From Anaeroplasmataceae bacterium (lineage in GTDB: Bacteria > Bacillota_I > Bacilli_A > Acholeplasmatales > JAEDCM01), in assembly GCA_016294165.1 (NCBI GenBank), contig JAEDCM010000009.1:1-48602 (forward strand): DNA of 48,602 nucleotides. Direction: 5' to 3'. A program made the position numbers and the translations under genes. The notes under the pieces were generated by a model, which was not told the origin of the DNA, searched no databases, and saw nothing but the letters and a program-made list of their open reading frames with translations. This document shows, piece after piece, positions 44,137 through 48,602 of this stretch. The stretch's first letter is position 1. Each line of letters opens with the position of its first letter.

Positions 44137-45924
44137 TTATTCATCAACGTTTTTTAATGCTGCAAGTCCTTGTTCACCAGTTCTTACTTTAATTACATCT
44201 AATACGTTATAAATAAAGATCTTACCATCACCAATATGTCCAGTGTACAATGCTTTTTTAACTGTTTCTACAACCTTTGATACTGGCACTTCACAAACAA
44301 CAATATCAACTTGGACCTTTGGAAGAAGAGTTGGTTCAACCTTAACACCACGATAATATTCTGGTTGACCTTTTTGAACTCCACAACCCATTACATGTGA
44401 AACTGTCATACCTGTAATTCCAATTGCCATAAGTGATTGTTTTAACTTTTCGAGCATTCTTTCTTTACAGATTATTTCAATCTTTGTAATTACTGGATCA
44501 CCAGGTTTAATTGTATCAACAGTAGGCATTGTATTTACTTCAACAGCTAAAGCCTCTGGAGTTTCACTTGATACAACAATTGCATTTTCATAATTGATAT
44601 CTTCTGGTGCGAATGCAAATCCTGCATATGCTGATGGAAGACCATGTTCTGTAATATCAAGTCCTCTAATTTCTTCCTCAGAAGTGGCTCTTAACCAGCT
44701 TGAACCATCTTTTCTCTTAATTGATTTCATAATTAAGAACATTATTAATGAACAAGCTGCTGTCCAAGCACATACTGTTACAACACCAATAGTTTGTACT
44801 AATAATTGATCAAATCCGTGTCCATAGAATAAACCAGATTCTCTTGCGAATAGACCACAAGCGATTGTTCCCCAAGCTCCGTTAATGAAGTGAACTGAAC
44901 ACGCACCAACTGGGTCATCGATATGTAATGTTTTATCAATAAATTCAACACCAAAGCACAATAGAATACCTGCAACAATACCGATAACGATTGCACCTAC
45001 TAAATCAACTCTAGCACATCCAGCAGTAATCGCAACAAGTCCTGCTAGAGAACCATTTAATGTCATTGAAACATCGGGTTTTCCATTCTTTACCCAAGTG
45101 ATAATCATTACAGCTACAGTTGCAAATGCAGCCGCAACAGTTGTAGTCATGAATACTTGACCAATACCACCATATCCATTGTAACTTGTACAAGCTGCAG
45201 GGTTAAATCCATACCATCCAAACCATAAGATGAATACACCAAGTGAACCCATTAATAAGTTATGCCCTTGAATAGCATTTACTTTTATAACTTTTCCATT
45301 TTCATCACGAGTGTATTTACCAATACGTGGTCCTAAAATCCAAGCACCAATCAATGCTGTTAAACCTCCAACCATGTGAATTGAACAGCTTCCTGATAAG
45401 TCAATAAATTCTTGTAGTCCCATGTCATGAGCTAAAGTTTGTAACCAACCGATTGTATCACCGTTTGTACCAACCCCCCAGTTCCAGAATGCTTCAACTG
45501 GGTAAATGATAGCTGAGATAATTACTGAATAAACACAATATGCTTTAAAGTTTGTTCTTTCTGCCATTGCTCCTGATACGATTGTAGCAGTAGTAGCACA
45601 GAATACTAAGTTAAAAATGAAGTTTGTCCAGTCATAGTTTTTAGGATCACCGAAGATATCACCATATACTTGACCTGGGGCTCCAATAAATCCACCAATT
45701 GCGCTTCCTGCACATAGTATAGGTCCACCAATAATGATGAAGGCAACTGTACCAAGGCAGAAGTCCATAAGGTTTTTCATTACAATATTTCCTGTATTTT
45801 TTGCTCTTGTGAACCCGGCTTCACACATTGCGAAACCAGCTTGCATAAAGAAGATTAATGCTACGGCAATTAATTTCCAAATGTCATAGTTGAATGCTGT
45901 GTCTGCTCCTAAAAAATTAATCAT
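44137..45924 (-). CDS. amt: Ammonium transporter fused to a PII signalling domain
   Basis: 595-aa fusion. Residues 1-415 are an 11-helix Amt channel, with the gate and pore text GFAMCEAGFTRAKN, the first pore His in SCSIHMVGG and the second in SVHFINGAWG. After a linker of about 70 residues, residues 485-595 are a PII (GlnB/GlnK) domain: KIEIICKERMLEKLKQSL, T-loop KGQPEYYRGVKVEPTLLPK and HIGDGKIFIYNVLD. The T-loop has Val where GlnB has the uridylylated Tyr51. So control is likely by direct ATP/ADP and 2-oxoglutarate binding, with the domain plugging its own channel. GGAGGG precedes the ATG. It lies 38 nt after glnN, same operon. Confidence 0.95.
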   Translation of the reverse strand: MINFLGADTAFNYDIWKLIAVALIFFMQAGFAMCEAGFTRAKNTGNIVMKNLMDFCLGTVAFIIIGGPILCAGSAIGGFIGAPGQVYGDIFGDPKNYDWTNFIFNLVFCATTATIVSGAMAERTNFKAYCVYSVIISAIIYPVEAFWNWGVGTNGDTIGWLQTLAHDMGLQEFIDLSGSCSIHMVGGLTALIGAWILGPRIGKYTRDENGKVIKVNAIQGHNLLMGSLGVFILWFGWYGFNPAACTSYNGYGGIGQVFMTTTVAAAFATVAVMIITWVKNGKPDVSMTLNGSLAGLVAITAGCARVDLVGAIVIGIVAGILLCFGVEFIDKTLHIDDPVGACSVHFINGAWGTIACGLFARESGLFYGHGFDQLLVQTIGVVTVCAWTAACSLIMFLIMKSIKRKDGSSWLRATSEEEIRGLDITEHGLPSAYAGFAFAPEDINYENAIVVSSETPEALAVEVNTMPTVDTIKPGDPVITKIEIICKERMLEKLKQSLMAIGITGMTVSHVMGCGVQKGQPEYYRGVKVEPTLLPKVQVDIVVCEVPVSKVVETVKKALYTGHIGDGKIFIYNVLDVIKVRTGEQGLAALKNVDE

Positions 45925-45962
45925 TGTAAATCCCTCCTAATATTAAATTGTTATCATAAATA

Positions 45963-48050
45963 TTATTTTACAGAGTATAATAAATCGCCATATGTTGGGA
46001 ATGGCCAAGCGTTCTTATCTACCAATCCCTCTAAGCTATCAACAACATCACGTAAAGCTTCCATTCTAGTTAAAATTTCCTCTTTATAGTACATTGAAAG
46101 CTTTGAAATGTCGCTGATTTCACTTGTTTTATCTAAAGCAAATTCTAAATCAGTCTTTATTTCATATGCCTTCTTTAATCCTAATGATAATTTACTTAAA
46201 ATGTCAAATTCATATGAATAGTCAACACCTAATTCCTTTTTAACAGTTACAGTATCTGCTAAAGTTTTTGTGTATTTTGAAATTGCTGGAAGAATATCCT
46301 TAGATGCCATATCAAGAGCTGTTAAAGCTTCAATATTTACAACCTTAGAATAATGCTCTTGACCAATTTCATATCTTGCGTTGATTTCATCAGTTGTGTA
46401 AATTCCATGTGATGTAAATAATTTAACATTTTTATCATGTAAATAGTAAGGTAAAGCCTCAGGTGTAGATTTTAGATTTAATAACCCACGTTTGCTTGCC
46501 TCAACTACCCATGATTCATCATAACCATTACCATTGAAGATGATTCTCTTATGTTTGATAATAGTTTCTTTAATTAATGCATGTAAATCATTTTGGAAAT
46601 CAGTTGATTTTTCTAATTTATCTGCAAATTGTTTTAATGCTTCTGCAACAGCAGTATTTAAAATGATATTTGCACAAGAGATAGATTCAGATGATCCTAA
46701 TGCGCGGAATTCAAATTTGTTTCCTGTGAAGGCAAAAGGAGAAGTACGGTTTCTATCTGTTGAATCCATTGGGAATTCAGGTAGTACGTCAGCACCAATC
46801 TTTAAGAATGATTTACCATTATTCTTTAAAGGTTCTCCAGTTTCGATTGATTCTAGAATTGCTTCTAATTCAGAACCAACGAAAATTGAAATGATTGCTG
46901 GAGGTGCTTCGTTTGCTCCTAAACGGAAGTCGTTTCCGGCACTTGCAACGGAAATTCTTAATAAATCTTGATATTCATCAACAGCTTTAATAACTGAAAC
47001 TAAGAATAATAAGAATTGTGCATTTTCATAAGGTGTATCTCCAGGTTCTAATAGGTTGATACCGGTATTTGTTGACATGCTCCAGTTGTTATGCTTTCCA
47101 CTACCGTTAACACCTTTAAATGGTTTTTCATGTAATAAGCATACCATATTATGCTTTTTTGCTATTTTTTGCATTAAATCCATTGTGATTTGGTTGTGAT
47201 CGGCTGCAATATTTGTTGTTGCAAAAATTGGAGCTAACTCATGTTGTGCTGGAGCAACCTCATTATGTTCAGTTTTTGCTAAAATTCCAAGTTTCCATAA
47301 TTCCTCATTTAAGTCATTCATAAATGCTTGAACACGAGGTTTAATTACTCCAAAATAATGATCTTCAAGCTCTTGACCTTTTGGAGCCATCGCACCAAAT
47401 AATGTACGACCTGTATAAATTAAATCTTTGCGTTTATTAAACACATCTTTATCTACTAAGAAGTATTCTTGTTCTGGACCAACTGTTGTTTTTACAGTGA
47501 TTACATCGTCATGCCCAAATAATTTTAAAATTCTTAAAGCCTGTTTATTTAGGGCTTGCATTGATCTTAATAATGGAGTTTTTTTATCTAGAGCTTGTCC
47601 ACTATAAGAGCAGAATGCAGTTGGAATACATAATACTTTATCTTTAATAAAAGCATATGATGTTGGATCCCATGCTGTATATCCTCTAGCTTCACATGTT
47701 GCACGTAATCCACCAGATGGGAATGAGGAAGCATCAGGTTCACCTTTGATTAATTCTTTACCTTTAAATTCCATGATGATTGTTCCATCGGCTTCTGGTG
47801 AAATAAATGAATCATGCTTTTCAGCTGTTACACCTGTCATTGGTTGGAACCAGTGAGTGTAATGAGTTGCACCATTTTCAATTGCCCAATCTTTCATTGC
47901 TAGTGCAACTGAGTTCGCAACACTAATATCTAACTCTTTACCTTCATTAATTGTTTTCTTTAATTTTTTGTAAACATCAGATGATAATCTTGATTTCATG
48001 ACTTTATCGTCGAATACAAGACATCCGAAATAATCTGTTACCTGTTTCAT
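45963..48050 (-). CDS. glnN: Glutamine synthetase type III
   Basis: Large GS of the GSIII class: glutamate, ammonia and ATP to glutamine, as a dodecamer. 695 aa. Text typical of GSIII includes HWFQPMTGVTAEKHDSF, SFPSGGLRATCEARGYTAWD, EQEYFLVD, NEVAPAQHELAP and KHNNWSMST. The start at 48050 (MKQVTDYFG) has AGGAGG 5 nt upstream; an upstream extension to 48110 would run through the leader hairpin and is rejected. It leads glnN-amt/PII-asnB. Its promoter and a leader terminator lie just upstream. Confidence 0.96.
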   Translation of the reverse strand: MKQVTDYFGCLVFDDKVMKSRLSSDVYKKLKKTINEGKELDISVANSVALAMKDWAIENGATHYTHWFQPMTGVTAEKHDSFISPEADGTIIMEFKGKELIKGEPDASSFPSGGLRATCEARGYTAWDPTSYAFIKDKVLCIPTAFCSYSGQALDKKTPLLRSMQALNKQALRILKLFGHDDVITVKTTVGPEQEYFLVDKDVFNKRKDLIYTGRTLFGAMAPKGQELEDHYFGVIKPRVQAFMNDLNEELWKLGILAKTEHNEVAPAQHELAPIFATTNIAADHNQITMDLMQKIAKKHNMVCLLHEKPFKGVNGSGKHNNWSMSTNTGINLLEPGDTPYENAQFLLFLVSVIKAVDEYQDLLRISVASAGNDFRLGANEAPPAIISIFVGSELEAILESIETGEPLKNNGKSFLKIGADVLPEFPMDSTDRNRTSPFAFTGNKFEFRALGSSESISCANIILNTAVAEALKQFADKLEKSTDFQNDLHALIKETIIKHKRIIFNGNGYDESWVVEASKRGLLNLKSTPEALPYYLHDKNVKLFTSHGIYTTDEINARYEIGQEHYSKVVNIEALTALDMASKDILPAISKYTKTLADTVTVKKELGVDYSYEFDILSKLSLGLKKAYEIKTDLEFALDKTSEISDISKLSMYYKEEILTRMEALRDVVDSLEGLVDKNAWPFPTYGDLLYSVK

Positions 48051-48070
48051 ATTTACCTCCTGAGATTTAA

Positions 48071-48114
48071 AAATAAAAAAGACAATGACACCCATGTTTG
48101 GTGGCGTCATTGCC
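48071..48114 (-). terminator. Leader terminator (attenuator) of glnN
   Basis: On the minus strand a 12-bp stem (plus 48103-48114 with 48081-48092, two G-U pairs) is followed by CTTTTTTATTTTT. It starts about 5 nt after the expected transcription start and lies before the glnN ribosome site. No other minus-strand gene feeds it, so it can only act on glnN. A smaller hairpin with hexaloop AGGCAA (plus 48116-48122 pairing with 48103-48109) shares the left arm and excludes it. Confidence 0.75.
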
Positions 48115-48125
48115 TTGATGCCTTA

Positions 48126-48154
48126 ATTATAATACCGTCATTTTTGGTTGTCAA
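48126..48154 (-). promoter_or_regulatory. glnN promoter
   Basis: A perfect consensus on the minus strand: TTGACA (plus 48149-48154), a 17-nt spacer and TATAAT (plus 48126-48131). Confidence 0.88.
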
Positions 48155-48185
48155 TAGAAAAAAATCAAAAAAAAATTCGCAAAAA

Positions 48186-48210
48186 AAGATATATCATTAA
48201 GATATATAAA
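48186..48210. promoter_or_regulatory. Dyad TATATC-ATTAA-GATATA between the two glutamine synthetase promoters
   Basis: An inverted repeat with arms TATATC and GATATA and a 5-nt spacer lies midway between the divergent promoters. The same arms, with 4-nt spacing, make up the core of the nadD palindrome at 9291-9312. It may be a regulator site; AT-rich chance is a real alternative. Confidence 0.3.
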
Positions 48211-48260
48211 TTCAAAAAAAGATTGTTTTTTACATAATTCAAAAAATTTTTTTCAACGTA

Positions 48261-48289
48261 TTGACATATTTTTTTATTGGTGGTAATCT
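48261..48289 (+). promoter_or_regulatory. glnA promoter
   Basis: TTGACA (48261-48266), a 17-nt spacer and TAATCT (48284-48289), with TGG before it (extended -10). The expected start is about 48296. Confidence 0.8.
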
Positions 48290-48296
48290 ATTTACA

Positions 48297-48376
48297 TGAA
48301 CAAGGGCGTTCACTTCTTAGATTTGTTTTATTAAGAATGAATCTAACTATGTCGAACGCACCTTTTTTTATTTTTT
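48297..48376 (+). promoter_or_regulatory. glnA leader: hexaloop hairpin and overlapping intrinsic terminator
   Basis: Terminator: AAGGGCGTTC (48302-48311) pairs with GAACGC-A-CCTT (48354-48364, one bulged A), enclosing TTAGATT/AATCTAA (48317-48323, 48340-48346), then T7-A-T6. Competing hairpin: TGAAC/GTTCA (48297-48301, 48308-48312) with six-base loop AAGGGC, placed at the very 5' end of the RNA. The loop has A at position 1 and G at position 4, the pattern bound by ANTAR antiterminators. The two structures cannot form together, so this is a likely attenuator. Confidence 0.7.
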
Positions 48377-48396
48377 ACAAAGAAAGAGGTACGGTT

Positions 48397-48602
48397 ATGG
48401 GCTATACAAAAAATAACATTTTACAATATGTTGAGGAAGATGATGTTAAATTTATTAGGATTGCATTTATTGATCCATATGGAAATCAAAAAAACATATC
48501 AATAATGCCTAATGAGCTTGAAAATGCATTTGATAATGGAATTTTAATTGATGGTAGAAAAATTTTTGGAGATTCTGCATCTAAAATTATTTTAATTCCT
48601 GA
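48397..48602 (+). CDS. glnA: Glutamine synthetase type I, N-terminal part (cut by window end)
   Basis: ATG at 48397 with AGAGGT 7 nt upstream opens a frame of 68 codons that continues past the window. Its text follows the GSI beta-grasp N-terminal domain: ILQYVEEDDVKFIRIAFIDPYGNQKN, then NELENAFDNGILIDG, where Bacillus-type GlnA reads VRFIRLQFTDILGTLKN and LDNGIMFDGSS. The usual Ser-Ile-Glu-Gly after FDG is changed (DGRKIFGDSA). It would be the second glutamine synthetase in the same intergenic region. Downstream genes are not visible. Confidence 0.85.
   Translation, partial: MGYTKNNILQYVEEDDVKFIRIAFIDPYGNQKNISIMPNELENAFDNGILIDGRKIFGDSASKIILIP

Noticed and set aside
45011..45193. Cys- and Trp-rich 60-codon frame on the minus strand
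   Set aside because: It is an alternative frame inside the well-supported ammonium transporter gene.
48081..48114. Hairpin upstream of glnN as the 3' terminator of a plus-strand gene
   Set aside because: The T-run lies only on the minus-strand side, and no plus-strand gene ends here.
48130..48300. GlnR/TnrA operator (TGTNA-N7-TNACA) in the glutamine synthetase intergenic region
   Set aside because: No match with correct spacing was found on either strand.

Overview
The window is about 48.6 kb of a low-GC, AT-rich bacterial chromosome that uses the standard code (TGA ends nadD, mnmA, sbcD and others). It looks like a walled, fermentative member of the Bacillota. Evidence is meso-diaminopimelate-type peptidoglycan genes (Ddh and a MurE with the DNPR motif), strong Gram-positive Shine-Dalgarno sites, CIRCE/HrcA heat-shock operators, a guanine riboswitch before purine genes and a type III glutamine synthetase. 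The ClpB lacks its N-terminal domain, as in Mollicutes, so a Bacilli, Erysipelotrichia or Mollicutes-neighbour lineage is plausible. That taxonomic placement is inference. No rRNA, tRNA, CRISPR array or intact insertion sequence was seen.

Layout. 0.3-4 kb: diaminopimelate dehydrogenase, then a convergent block with a DtxR/MntR-like regulator, an ACT-domain protein and a phenylacetate-CoA ligase, and a small YcxB-like membrane protein. 4.1-7.7 kb: a compact peptidoglycan operon murE-mraY-murD with 4-nt overlaps. 7.7-9.3 kb: a plsC-type acyltransferase (minus) and a YczE-type membrane protein. 9.3-16.8 kb: a tightly packed operon nadD-nadE-mnmA-MFS-alcohol dehydrogenase-(GrpB/phosphodiesterase fusion), running on into sbcD-sbcC and a NatAB-like ABC exporter to 22.9 kb. 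23-25.3 kb: clpB under two CIRCE operators. 25.3-27.8 kb: a membrane protein, a DUF523/TudS protein and an RlmD-type rRNA methyltransferase. 27.8-34.1 kb: a looser accessory stretch with a damaged CPCC-domain gene, a decayed gene-free region, two lipoproteins, a GH63/GH37-like glycosidase and an MGMT-like gene broken by one stop codon. 34.1-42.4 kb: guanine riboswitch, purC-purF-purB-guaA, then purA and a coupled FAD oxidoreductase. 42.5-48.6 kb: nitrogen assimilation, with glnN-amt/PII-asnB on the minus strand and a second, divergent glutamine synthetase (glnA, cut by the window end).

The clearest functional themes are purine/NAD biosynthesis and ammonium assimilation. Two points link them. 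NadE appears to have lost the cysteine nucleophile of its glutaminase domain, so it may use free ammonia. The two divergent glutamine synthetase genes each have a strong promoter followed at once by an intrinsic terminator in the 5' leader. In both, a small hexaloop hairpin at the expected RNA 5' end competes with the terminator. This paired attenuator arrangement is the best candidate here for an under-described regulatory system.
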